From: RECM01 sp047921215
GTDB lineage: Bacteria > Bacteroidota > Rhodothermia > Balneolales > Cyclonatronaceae
Length of the DNA: 64,000 nt
Assembly (NCBI GenBank): GCA_047921215.1
Contig: JBLRWO010000007.1
Span: 53,106 to 117,105, forward strand
Direction: 5' to 3'
The notes beneath the pieces are model-generated. The model was given only the letters and a program-made list of their open reading frames with translations. It ran no database searches and was not told the DNA's origin. Position 1 is the stretch's first letter, and each line of letters starts with the position of its first letter. Position numbers and translations under genes: made by a program. Shown in pieces: positions 17,237 through 26,146 of this stretch.

Positions 17237-17311
17237 TGTGGGATGATGTTAAAACGGTGCGCTTTCTGCCTGAAGATAACCGGATCCGGACGGATACGGT
17301 ATCAATAACGG

Positions 17312-18751
17312 TTAGTCACTGCCTATCGTACTCACTTTGATCATATTTGTGCGGCCCCTTTCGGCTATGGGCATTCCGGTGGCAATGATAACCCGGTCTC
17401 CCGGTTCAACATACCCTTTCGACAACAGATACTCCTCTATTCTCTGAACACTTTCATCCGTGTCAAAAATCTGGTTGAGCTTTATGCTGTGTATGCCCCA
17501 GACCAGGTTTAGCTGACGCCGTACATTTTTGCTCTCCGTAAAGGCAAAAATGGGTACCTTCGGCCGGTATTTGGCTATACGGCGTGCAGTGGTACCCGAA
17601 TGGGTAAGTGTGGCAATGGCTTTTGCATTCACATCGCCGGCAAGCCGTACCGTCGAATAACACAGGGATTCAACAATCTGTTTCTCCTTCCACTCCGGTT
17701 TGCGAAATTTCAGGCTGTTATACATCGATTCTGCCCTGCTCTCAACTATGCGGCAAATCTTATCCATGGTTTTTACCGCTTCAAAAGGGTACTTGCCGGC
17801 AGCCGTCTCTCCCGAAAGCATCACCGCGTCGGTTCCGTCAAGAACCGCGTTGGCCACATCCGAACTTTCGGCACGTGTGGCCCTCGGATTGTTGATCATG
17901 GAATCGAGCATCTGTGTTGCCGTTATAACCGGTTTCCCGGCCTGGCGGCAGGCATCGATTATTCTCTTCTGAATGAGCGGTACCGTCTCGCTCGGCACCT
18001 CTATACCCAGATCGCCCCGGGCAACCATAATCCCGTCGGCCTCCTCTATGATCTCGTCTATCACATCAACGGCTTCCGGTTTTTCAATCTTTGCAATTAC
18101 ACCGGCATTGGAACCGCCCGCCCTCAGTTTGGATATGATCTCCTGAACATCCTCGCCCGACCGGACAAACGACAACGCCACCAGATCCACCCCCTGTTGT
18201 ATGCCGAACTCAAGATCGGTATAATCCTTCTCCGACATCGACGATATGGAGAGCTTCAGCCCCGGAAGGTTCACCCCCTTGCGCGATTTCAGCAAACCTC
18301 CCACTATTACTTTCGCTGTAATCACGCCATTGTCTGTTTTTACGATACGGAACTCAAGCAGACCGTCGTCGAGCAGTATCGTGTCTCCTTCACGGGCATC
18401 CTTGTCAAGGTATTCATAATCGATGGGAACCACCTGGCTGGTGCCGGTCACGTCTTCGGGTGTCAGGGTAATGTAGCTTCCCTCTTTCAGCACCTGCCCC
18501 CCATCCTGCATGGTTCCAACCCGGATTTTTGGTCCCTGCAGATCCATCAGAATGGGAATGGCATAACCGTATTTACTGGCAACCGACCGGATATGATTGA
18601 TAACCTGCAGATGATCGTCATGAGAGCCGTGCGAAAAATTCAGCCTGGCCACATTCATTCCGCATTTAACCAGCTTATCAATACTTTCGAGGGTATTCAC
18701 ACTCGGACCGATAGTGCATACGATTTTTGTGCGGCGTTCAAAATTTCTCAT
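17312..18751 (-). CDS. pyk: Pyruvate kinase
   Basis: 479 residues, standard for bacterial pyruvate kinase. Visible signatures are RTKIVCTIGPSVNT at the N terminus, MNVARLNFSHGSHDDH, the metal/phosphate site GVIAKIEKPEAVDVIDEI, IMVARGDLGIEV, the VITATQMLDSMI loop and AVMLSGETAAGKYPFEAV. It transfers phosphate from phosphoenolpyruvate to ADP in the last step of glycolysis. The C-terminal allosteric domain is complete. The gene lies 75 bases upstream of the SprE-like gene on the same strand, and its own upstream region holds the tandem-repeat tract at 18786-18901. Confidence 0.96.
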   Translation of the reverse strand: MRNFERRTKIVCTIGPSVNTLESIDKLVKCGMNVARLNFSHGSHDDHLQVINHIRSVASKYGYAIPILMDLQGPKIRVGTMQDGGQVLKEGSYITLTPEDVTGTSQVVPIDYEYLDKDAREGDTILLDDGLLEFRIVKTDNGVITAKVIVGGLLKSRKGVNLPGLKLSISSMSEKDYTDLEFGIQQGVDLVALSFVRSGEDVQEIISKLRAGGSNAGVIAKIEKPEAVDVIDEIIEEADGIMVARGDLGIEVPSETVPLIQKRIIDACRQAGKPVITATQMLDSMINNPRATRAESSDVANAVLDGTDAVMLSGETAAGKYPFEAVKTMDKICRIVESRAESMYNSLKFRKPEWKEKQIVESLCYSTVRLAGDVNAKAIATLTHSGTTARRIAKYRPKVPIFAFTESKNVRRQLNLVWGIHSIKLNQIFDTDESVQRIEEYLLSKGYVEPGDRVIIATGMPIAERGRTNMIKVSTIGSD

Positions 18752-18785
18752 AAAAAGACGGTAGATTAATTGGATCGATTATAAA

Positions 18786-18901
18786 GTTTATCAGGTTTAT
18801 CAGGTTTATCAGGTTTTTACAGGTTTATCAGGTTTTTCAGGTTTACCAGGTTTACCAGGTTTACCAGGTTTTTCAGTTTTTCAGTTTTTCAGTTTTTCAG
18901 G
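18786..18901. repeat. Tandem tract of 8-9 bp units between pyk and a GWxTD lipoprotein gene
   Basis: The tract is built of units TTTATCAGG, TTTTTCAGG and TTTACCAGG (three in a row of the last), then four shorter units TTTTTCAG. In all about a dozen units with drift between them. It lies in the 256-base gap between two divergent genes, starting about 35 bases before the pyk start codon, so unit-number changes could alter the pyk leader or promoter spacing. Not a CRISPR: units are too short and there are no spacers. Confidence 0.75.
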
Positions 18902-19007
18902 TTCGGCCAAATATAGCAAAGTTAGCATCAATCCGGGCAGGTAATGCTTTTGATTTGGTTTCGTTACACATCAGAGAGATATTATACGTTATAATCTACA
19001 TCTTCAC

Positions 19008-20453
19008 ATGTTTCCAGTTACATTCAGACATATAATCACGCTGTTGCTCATCAGCATCGCCGTTGCCGGTTGTGGTGGTTCCGAGATGAGAAATGTGGAC
19101 ACGGGTTCACAGTTCTCGTTCCGGCAGGGTTTCCCCGAAGTCAGGACTTTTACCAGCGGCTACATCACCGATGAGGGCACAACCTTTATCCGCATCAATG
19201 CCGATGTGGTACACGGCAGCCTTATCTACCGGAAAACCGCTGATGATGACTTCAGAGCTGGTATCGCTACCGATATCACCATTTATCGTACCATCGAAAA
19301 GGAACTGGAACCCCTTCAGACGCAGCGTTTCAATTTTGAGATCCGGGAGCAGAATCCCGGTATTGCAACCGAACAGTCCACCTTCTCGTTTGAACGCAGT
19401 ATTGCCATGCCGCCCGGCCTTTACATTGTTGAGGTAAGGATTACTGATACCGACTCACGCAAAACGACAACTCGTCGGTCAAATGCCTTCGTCCCCGATC
19501 CTGTGGCAAGAGTACCTGATCTTACCCAGGTACAACTGCTGGGTGTGTATGCTTCCGGTGAGTCCTATGAGCGTAACATCACCACATATGATGTTCCCGG
19601 AGCCATCGACTCCCTTAAATTCGCTTTCCAGGTGGTAAAACCCGATCAGAACGAGCCGCTTACCATCAGAATGGAACTGCTGTCGTTCCGTTACGACGAC
19701 GATCTGCCACGAACGCTGAGCATGCTTCCCCTTACCCGTGGATCCATGTCGTACCGGGGCATCGATTACAGCAGATATGAGATCGTAGACACCCAGTTTC
19801 GCAGGCTCGAGGCCGATGATTCCGGAACCATCATGATCGAATATCAGCTGCCCCGGCCGGAAACGGGCAACTACCGGTTCCGCGTATCCCTCGACGAGGA
19901 AACCGGGGATTCCGGTACCGATTCCCACTTCAGGGCACGCGATTTCAGTATCAAGAGTAAAAATTACCCGGCCATCCGTTCAGCAAGGGAACTGGCCAAA
20001 CCTCTCTACTACCTTATGAACCGCCGGGAATTCGACCAGCTGATGTCCATCAACGATCCGGACTCCCTGAAGAGCGAGATCGACCGGTTCTGGCTTAGCA
20101 ATATAGGTAACAGGAACAAGGCACGGAGCGTTATCGAACTCTATTACTCAAGGGTTGAAGAGGCCAATAAACAGTTTTCCAATTTCAAGGAGGGTTGGAT
20201 GACCGACATGGGCATGGTGTATGTACTGTTCGGACCACCATGGTACGTAGAGCAGTCGCTTGAGTATATGGCCTGGCACTACAGCTACAACCAGTTTGAC
20301 GCCCGAACCACCTTCATTTTTGAGCGGCCCAGGATATTTGGTGATGACTATCCCTTTAACCACTTCATATTGGTACGGCAGCGCGATTACCAGAACCTGG
20401 AGTACGAACGGGTAAGAGACTGGCTTACAGGCGATATACTCAGCAGAAACTAA
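19008..20453 (+). CDS. GWxTD domain-containing lipoprotein, copy 1
   Basis: 481 residues. The N terminus MFPVTFRHIITLLL...AVAGC is a lipoprotein signal with the cysteine near residue 22. The middle resembles stacked beta-sandwich sequence. The C-terminal 120 residues carry the defining motif of the GWxTD domain (Bacteroidota-restricted, function unknown): KEGWMTDMGMVYVLFGPPWY, preceded by YYSRVEEANKQF. It is paralogous to the protein at 31628-33079, with which it shares the whole architecture. The two copies flank the SusC/SusD genes on the opposite strand, suggesting a shared history with that uptake locus. Confidence 0.85.
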   Translation: MFPVTFRHIITLLLISIAVAGCGGSEMRNVDTGSQFSFRQGFPEVRTFTSGYITDEGTTFIRINADVVHGSLIYRKTADDDFRAGIATDITIYRTIEKELEPLQTQRFNFEIREQNPGIATEQSTFSFERSIAMPPGLYIVEVRITDTDSRKTTTRRSNAFVPDPVARVPDLTQVQLLGVYASGESYERNITTYDVPGAIDSLKFAFQVVKPDQNEPLTIRMELLSFRYDDDLPRTLSMLPLTRGSMSYRGIDYSRYEIVDTQFRRLEADDSGTIMIEYQLPRPETGNYRFRVSLDEETGDSGTDSHFRARDFSIKSKNYPAIRSARELAKPLYYLMNRREFDQLMSINDPDSLKSEIDRFWLSNIGNRNKARSVIELYYSRVEEANKQFSNFKEGWMTDMGMVYVLFGPPWYVEQSLEYMAWHYSYNQFDARTTFIFERPRIFGDDYPFNHFILVRQRDYQNLEYERVRDWLTGDILSRN

Positions 20454-20573
20454 AGCCGGCCAGACAGATATACAACCAGGCAGGCAGGCAGGCAATCATA
20501 TATACAGCCAGCAAGGCGGGAGCCAACCGACAGCCAGCGAGCTGCTTACCTTTCCGAACAGCCAGAATTAATA

Positions 20574-20605
20574 AAAGCCCCTCACCGGTAACGATGAGGG
20601 GCTTT
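20574..20605. terminator. Bidirectional intrinsic terminator
   Basis: AAAGCCCCTCA and TGAGGGGCTTT form a perfect 11-bp stem with a 10-base loop, flanked by T-rich sequence in both directions. It separates the convergent GWxTD copy 1 and susD copy 1 genes and would serve both. The bases between the GWxTD stop and this hairpin contain a short GGCA repeat (GGCAGGCAGGCAGGCA). Confidence 0.8.
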
Positions 20606-20633
20606 AATATATACCAGGGGTATAATCCGCGGA

Positions 20634-21989
20634 TCAGTATCCCGGATTTTGCTGACCGGCCAGAGCCGGATTGGCATCAATCTCGCGCTCCGGTATGGGG
20701 AAAACGAGGATGTTTGCATTCCATGGATAAGGGCCAACAGCACCACGGGTACGTTTGATATCGAACAGTCGTCCGCCTTCAAACGCGATCTCTACCCGGC
20801 GTTCAGCCAGAATCTGGTCTACAGAGGTAAGGGTTACCGGATCAAGCCCCACCCTGTCGCGAACCGCGTTCAACTCCGTTTCGGGTGGAAGTCCAACACT
20901 GGTTCCAAGACGGAAATTTGCCTCGGCCCTTGTAAGATGGAGCTCGGCAAGACGAACAAAAGGTACATTGGCTTCCGGCGCATCAAATTTACCGGTTCGC
21001 GTAGCACCCGTTGCATCTACATAGAACTGATTCAGACGCTCGTCATCCTCTTCGTACAACGCCAGGTGTGGTGCTTCAATATCCACATCCCCGCGACCGC
21101 TGTTGGCAGTAGAAGCGAAGAACAGGTTCATGTTGTTGACACCATCCTGCGCTGTTATCTGGATGGCAAACACATCTTCCGAACTGTTGCTGTCGTTATT
21201 AAAGGCGTCCATATAATCCGATGTCATCGAATATCTACCGGAAGCGATTACCCTGTGTGCCTCATCCCTGGCCTGCGCATATTCAAGGCGGGTAAGATAT
21301 ACCCGGCTCAGAATGGCACTGGCGGCAAACGTGTTGGCATACACACCGTTGGTTTCAGGCAACAGATTTTTTGCATCCGTCAGATCCTGAATCAGCTGGG
21401 TATATACCTGCTGTACCGTGGCCCTCGAAACATTGGCATCTTCACCAATGCCACCCTGGGTTGGGATGGTAACGAGGGGTACACCGAGGTTGGAGCTGTT
21501 GTCGCCGTCGCCCCAGGTCTTGGCATACATGTTCACCAGGTAGTAGTAGAGGGTACCGCGGATGAATTTGGCTTCGCCTTCCACCCGTTCCCTGTCAGCC
21601 TCATCTACCACATCAAGGGCTGAAAGTACGTTGTTAACCCTGTTGATCGTGTTATAGGCGTTGTTCCAGGTGTTGGTCGCCACACCGTTGTTGGCCTGTT
21701 GTTGCTTCAGCCAGATATCACGTTGCGGGAAAAACGTGCCCGACCAGGTTATTTCATTATCATTGGCAAGCAGTTCAGGAAGATAGAACCACTGACCACC
21801 GAACTGAGTACCGCCCGCCATCAGCGCATACGCACCGACCAGGGCAGTTTTAACGTTCTGGGATGTGCTCAGAGCAACATCCTCACTAATACTCTGCTGG
21901 GGCTCGGCATCCAGAAAACTGTCGCACCCGTTAACAAACAGGGCTATGCCAAGAACAGCAGTAAGGAGAATCATTTTATAATTTTTCAT
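20634..21989 (-). CDS. SusD/RagB-family outer-membrane nutrient-binding lipoprotein, module 1
   Basis: 451 residues from MKNYKMILLTAV; upstream in-frame sequence has no signal-peptide character. The lipobox FVNGC gives a lipid cysteine near residue 22. The SusD fold is supported by DSFLDAEPQQSISED after the signal, the TPR-type helices VEGEAKFIRGTLYYYLVNMYAKTWG, and the C-terminal IAFEGGRLFDIKRT...NPALAGQQNPGY ending typical of the family. SusD proteins cap the SusC channel and bind the nutrient on the cell surface. It lies 43 bases after the susC gene of the same module. Ligand is not predictable here, and no glycoside hydrolase lies nearby. Confidence 0.9.
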   Translation of the reverse strand: MKNYKMILLTAVLGIALFVNGCDSFLDAEPQQSISEDVALSTSQNVKTALVGAYALMAGGTQFGGQWFYLPELLANDNEITWSGTFFPQRDIWLKQQQANNGVATNTWNNAYNTINRVNNVLSALDVVDEADRERVEGEAKFIRGTLYYYLVNMYAKTWGDGDNSSNLGVPLVTIPTQGGIGEDANVSRATVQQVYTQLIQDLTDAKNLLPETNGVYANTFAASAILSRVYLTRLEYAQARDEAHRVIASGRYSMTSDYMDAFNNDSNSSEDVFAIQITAQDGVNNMNLFFASTANSGRGDVDIEAPHLALYEEDDERLNQFYVDATGATRTGKFDAPEANVPFVRLAELHLTRAEANFRLGTSVGLPPETELNAVRDRVGLDPVTLTSVDQILAERRVEIAFEGGRLFDIKRTRGAVGPYPWNANILVFPIPEREIDANPALAGQQNPGY

Positions 21990-22032
21990 AGATAACATTT
22001 TTAAAAGTCTATGGTTTTGGCTTACGTGCTGT

Positions 22033-25000
22033 TTAGAATCCAAGGGTAAAACCAAAGGTGATGGTTCGGGGCTGAGGTGCAGAGTAGAATTCAATACCCT
22101 GGTTGATATTACTTGCGGTAAAGTCGGCATTCACCTCGGGGTCGTAACCATCGTATTTGGTAAAGGTGAGCAGGTTGGTACCCTGAACAAATACACGCGC
22201 TGAACGCATATTCACACGGCTGACCACATCACCTGGAAGGTTGTAGCCAAAAGTGAGTGACTTGAGCCTCAGGTAGGAGCCATCTGATATGTAACGTGAT
22301 GAGTTGGCAGCACCGTTACCCAGAAGGAACCGGGCCTCGGGAACATCGGTAATGTCGCCCGGCTGTCTCCAGCGCTTCATCTGGTCTTTGGTCTGATTGT
22401 CGAACCAGTCGCCATTGGCCGTTGTAAAACGTCCGCTCGACATGTAGATATCATTGCCGTATACAAACTGGAAGAACACGTTCAGGTCAAATCCTTTCCA
22501 GGAGAAGTTATTCCCGAAACCGCCAATCCAGTCCGGATTCGGATCACCGATAACCACGCGTTCGGCAGCGCCATAGTCAGCCGTAACCAGACGGCCGTTT
22601 TTATCGAAAACAACACCTGAATTTAACTCGTCTGATGTGGCTTCACGGTTCAGATAGTATATGGCATCGCCGTTATCCGGATTTACACCGGCATATTCAC
22701 GCTCGAAAAATACACCGATCGCGTAGCCTTCCTGGGCACGGTTGATCCATGAACCCTCGATGATCTGACCATCAAGATCAGTCAGCTTGTTCACATTGGT
22801 CGACCAGTTGAATGTTGTAGACCAGTTGAACTCACCCACGAAATTATAGGAGGTAATGTTGAATTCAAAACCACGGTTTTCGAGCTTGCCCACATTCCTG
22901 AGGATAGTGGTATAACCGGAGGTACCCGGTACATTCACACCGAGTAACAGATCCTTGGTGTTTTTAACATAGTAATCGATCTCGCCGGTAATCCGGTTAT
23001 TCAGGAACCCGTAGTCGATACCGACATCCAACTGTGCCGTCTGTTCCCATTTCAAATCCTCATTGGGAGCTTGCGATGGCGCAATACCGGGAACCTGGTT
23101 GTAGGAAGTACCACCAAAAAGACCTCTTGATCCGAAATTGGATATGGCGGCGTTACCGGTCAGGCCGTAACTGGCCCTGAGTTTCAGGAATGAAAAAATC
23201 CGGTTATCGCGCAGGAATTCTTCCTCGGTCATAACCCAGCCAACAGATGCGGCAGGAAAGAAACCATACCGGTTATTGTCACCGAACCGGGAGGAACCGT
23301 CAACACGGCCGCTCAGGCTCAACAAGTATCTCTCATTATACTTGTAGTTGGCGCGCGCAAAATAGGAGAGGAAGCTGAATTCGGTACCCGTACTGCTTCC
23401 GGATGTGATTTCTGCTGCACTTGCAAGCTTTTTAAAGCTGTCGCTCGGGAAATCACGGCCGGTTACACTGGTTGTGTTCGTGGATGAGTTCTGCAGGGTT
23501 ATACCACCCGTTGCATCGTACACGTGGCGGTCACGGTACGTACCGCTGTACGTGAGGAACGAGTTCCAGGTATAATTCACAACCTGCACATATCGGCTGA
23601 TACCAAGACCCTGTCCATTATTCCCGCCAACACCGCGTTGGGTTTGTGAACCGTAGTATTCATCCTCGTTCTGATTGAGTATGTCAACACCGAATTCTGT
23701 ACGGGCTGTCACACCGGGAGTTATCGAGAAATTGGCAAACGCATTTCCGAAATTCCGGTAGATGGTTGTTACAAAATCGGCATGATCGCGGTGAATCAGA
23801 CCGTTATAGTACAACGTGTAATCACCACTCAGCTGACAGTTATTGGTACTGCTGTTGAGGAACGAGGTACCCGCATTTGAATCACACGTGCGGGGGTCAT
23901 ACGGAGGCGTGATTGGTGGCTGTGCCACAAGCTGTACCGGGGTGGCAAACGCATTATCGGTCGACAGTCGGTGGTTTTCGGAACGGGCCAGGTTCATGTT
24001 CAGACCCAGCGATAACCGTTCACTTACCCTGTGATCCAGGTTCAAACGCCCGCTTATCCGTTCAAATTTGTTCCCGATAAGTATCCCCTCCTGGTCAGAA
24101 TACGAACCGCTCGTAAAGAAACGGGTGCTTTCGTTCCCGCCGCTGAATGACAATTCATGCTGGAAGTAGGCCGCATCCTGAAACGCAAGGTCCTGCCAGT
24201 CGGTATTAATCTCTACTCCATCCTGCCAGCTGGTTCCGTCAAAACGACCGGCTGAATACCTGTTCAGACGACCTTCTACAAAACCGACCCAAAAATCATC
24301 ATTTTCGATGCGGTCCAGATTAGCACCGGCCTCCCTGAACAACTCTATATATTCTTCGCTATTGAGCCATTCACGTTTCCCGGCCGGTTCACTGAAACCA
24401 CCCTGGAAACTGTAGTTGATATTGGTGCGGCCTGTACGTCCCCGTTTGGTGGTTATAAGTACAACACCGTTGGATGCCTGAGAACCGTAGATTGCCGCTG
24501 CTGAAGCATCTTTCAGAATTTCAATCGACTCAACATCATTAAAGTTGAAATCGGCCAGCGGGTTTGTCGGCGCCGCGTTACCCGAAAGATCGGCCATGGT
24601 AGCGGGTATGCCGTCGATTACATACAGAGGCTGGTTACTGGCTGTGAGCGACGATGAACCCCGGATTCGCATGGTAATGCCCTGACCCAGTTTACCGGAC
24701 AGGCTGCTTACATAAACACCCGGTACACGGCCCTGAATCGCAGTTTCAACACTGTTTACAGGAAGGTTTTCAATATCACTGGCACTTACACTTGCAATTG
24801 AACCGGTAAGGTCACGACGAATACTGGTACCGAAACCGATTACAACCACCTCATCCAGACCGACCTGTGTAGGCTCCATCACAAAGTTTATCTCGGTAAT
24901 TTGATTGGCTTCGATATCAACAGAACGGTTAATGGTTGAATAACCGACAAAAGAAACCCGCACATTGTAGGTACCTGCCGGTATTCCGGATATGGTGTAT

Positions 25001-25182
25001 CGTCCTTCGATACCTGTTGTTGTCCCTCTTTGCAGTGAGGGAATAAAAACAGTTGTTCCAGGCATGGTTTCACCTGTACGGCTGTCGGTTACTACTCCTG
25101 TTATGCCACCTGTCTGGGCCAGTACGTCACTGAATCCCAGGAAAATGAACAACAGGGATACGAAAAGTATCTTTTTTGTCAT
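22033..25182 (-). CDS. SusC/RagA-family TonB-dependent outer-membrane transporter, module 1
   Basis: 1049 residues from MTKKILFVSLLFIFLGFSDVLAQ, a clean signal peptide preceded by the ribosome-binding site AGAGGT; 39 upstream in-frame residues were discarded. Domains in order: carboxypeptidase-regulatory-like beta domain (GGITGVVTDSRTGETMPG), plug domain (IGFGTSIRRDLTGSIASV...PLYVIDGIPA, ASNGVVLITTKRGRTGR), then a 22-strand-type barrel ending in ITFGFTLGF with a terminal aromatic. It imports a substrate delivered by its SusD partner using TonB energy. It is the first gene of a two-gene unit. Confidence 0.93.
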   Translation of the reverse strand: MTKKILFVSLLFIFLGFSDVLAQTGGITGVVTDSRTGETMPGTTVFIPSLQRGTTTGIEGRYTISGIPAGTYNVRVSFVGYSTINRSVDIEANQITEINFVMEPTQVGLDEVVVIGFGTSIRRDLTGSIASVSASDIENLPVNSVETAIQGRVPGVYVSSLSGKLGQGITMRIRGSSSLTASNQPLYVIDGIPATMADLSGNAAPTNPLADFNFNDVESIEILKDASAAAIYGSQASNGVVLITTKRGRTGRTNINYSFQGGFSEPAGKREWLNSEEYIELFREAGANLDRIENDDFWVGFVEGRLNRYSAGRFDGTSWQDGVEINTDWQDLAFQDAAYFQHELSFSGGNESTRFFTSGSYSDQEGILIGNKFERISGRLNLDHRVSERLSLGLNMNLARSENHRLSTDNAFATPVQLVAQPPITPPYDPRTCDSNAGTSFLNSSTNNCQLSGDYTLYYNGLIHRDHADFVTTIYRNFGNAFANFSITPGVTARTEFGVDILNQNEDEYYGSQTQRGVGGNNGQGLGISRYVQVVNYTWNSFLTYSGTYRDRHVYDATGGITLQNSSTNTTSVTGRDFPSDSFKKLASAAEITSGSSTGTEFSFLSYFARANYKYNERYLLSLSGRVDGSSRFGDNNRYGFFPAASVGWVMTEEEFLRDNRIFSFLKLRASYGLTGNAAISNFGSRGLFGGTSYNQVPGIAPSQAPNEDLKWEQTAQLDVGIDYGFLNNRITGEIDYYVKNTKDLLLGVNVPGTSGYTTILRNVGKLENRGFEFNITSYNFVGEFNWSTTFNWSTNVNKLTDLDGQIIEGSWINRAQEGYAIGVFFEREYAGVNPDNGDAIYYLNREATSDELNSGVVFDKNGRLVTADYGAAERVVIGDPNPDWIGGFGNNFSWKGFDLNVFFQFVYGNDIYMSSGRFTTANGDWFDNQTKDQMKRWRQPGDITDVPEARFLLGNGAANSSRYISDGSYLRLKSLTFGYNLPGDVVSRVNMRSARVFVQGTNLLTFTKYDGYDPEVNADFTASNINQGIEFYSAPQPRTITFGFTLGF

Positions 25183-25654
25183 AAGTACCTCTGGTTTATG
25201 GTTAGTGTCGTCAGGAAAAAAGAATTGCAGTCGTTTCTGCAGCCGAATTTTCTCCATCATTCCTTGCCATTTCTGCAAGGATCCTCTCATGCATTTCACA
25301 CAACGCTTAATATAAATTTACAATCAGTTAATGCAAATTTCTTTTTTTTAACTGTTTCGGGAAGATAATTGCCACCTTTTATCTGTTGATATTTTTTGAT
25401 TTAGAATAACCGGTGCGCACTGAATCGATACTGTATCAATATGTTGATAAACATTTATTCGCTGTTCCCGGCTGTAATTGCCCATCGTTACAAATGCACA
25501 TCCACACCATTCCAAACAGATGAAATGCCTTATAAAATTAGCAAAAGAGAACCGGTTTCCTGATTGTTTCCGGTAATTCCGACTTAACTGCACTAAAAAA
25601 AAGGCCATGCCCGGCAGCCGGACATGGCCTCATTATTTAAACTGACCGGATCGA
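25183..25654 (-). other. Intergenic leader region between the two susCD modules
   Basis: This 472-base gap contains the upstream leader of the module 1 transporter and, at its far end, the terminator of module 2. It is AT-rich near 25310-25450. I see no convincing small gene, RNA or strict TAnnTTTG promoter in it. Confidence 0.5.
25595..25630 (-). terminator. Intrinsic terminator of susCD module 2
   Basis: AGGCCATG (25602-25609) pairs with CATGGCCT (25623-25630) with further G-C pairing inside. On the minus strand it is followed by eight T residues. It lies 25 bases after the small lipoprotein gene, so module 2 appears to be a separate transcript from module 1. Confidence 0.75.
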
Positions 25655-26101
25655 TCAGCCGCGGATAATTACCCTTGCTTCTGCAAGGTTAGCCGATGCT
25701 TCAACACCCTGTCCGCCCTGTAACTCCAGAATCAGTGTAACATTCTGACCGGCAGCAAGACTGCCTGCAACCAGATTGATCCCGATGTTAACAGTGCTTG
25801 TACCTGCAGCAATCGTTACAGGCGAGGGTGAAGTGATCGTGTAATGGGTTCCTGCCACGGCTGTGGAGGACCCACTTACTGTATAATTAACCTGCAGATC
25901 GGAGGTGCGTTGCTCGCCGATCAGCTGTACCTGGACGAACGTTGCACCGGTTGACAGAGCAGCTTCCCGCTGTAGCGGAAAGAACCCGACAACGGTCGGA
26001 CCATCATAGGTTTTCTCTACATCACCTTTGTCGAACAGGTCGTTGAGGCAGCCTGTTAGCAAAAGTGGCAATACCAGGAGTATGATAAGTTTAATCTTCA
26101 T
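25655..26101 (-). CDS. Small surface lipoprotein with Calx-beta/DUF4843-like domain, third gene of susCD module 2
   Basis: 148 residues from MKIKLIILLVLPLLLTGC, whose lipobox LTGC puts the lipid cysteine at residue 18. The mature part is a single predicted beta-sandwich: VQVQLIGEQRTSDLQVNYTV, GTHYTIT, VTIAAGTSTVNIGINLVAG and QNVTLILELQGG are patterned like the Calx-beta and DUF4843/DUF1735-type domains found as accessory lipoproteins in SusCD loci. It would sit at the outer membrane beside the transporter, perhaps aiding binding. It starts 45 bases after the susD stop and is followed by a terminator, so it ends the operon. The exact Pfam family is uncertain. Confidence 0.65.
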   Translation of the reverse strand: MKIKLIILLVLPLLLTGCLNDLFDKGDVEKTYDGPTVVGFFPLQREAALSTGATFVQVQLIGEQRTSDLQVNYTVSGSSTAVAGTHYTITSPSPVTIAAGTSTVNIGINLVAGSLAAGQNVTLILELQGGQGVEASANLAEARVIIRG

Positions 26102-26146
26102 TGCATTTAGATTATTTGAAAATTTGAATTGATGATCGACCACCTG

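Noticed and set aside
17600..18769. Plus-strand open frame of 389 codons
   Set aside because: Antisense to pyruvate kinase, which has complete motifs; the translation is His/Arg-rich and unlike a real protein.
18786..18901. CRISPR array
   Set aside because: Units are 8-9 bp, contiguous, with no spacers and no cas genes nearby.
25348..25608. 86-codon frame between the susCD modules
   Set aside because: Overlaps the module 2 terminator and shows no signal peptide or motif.
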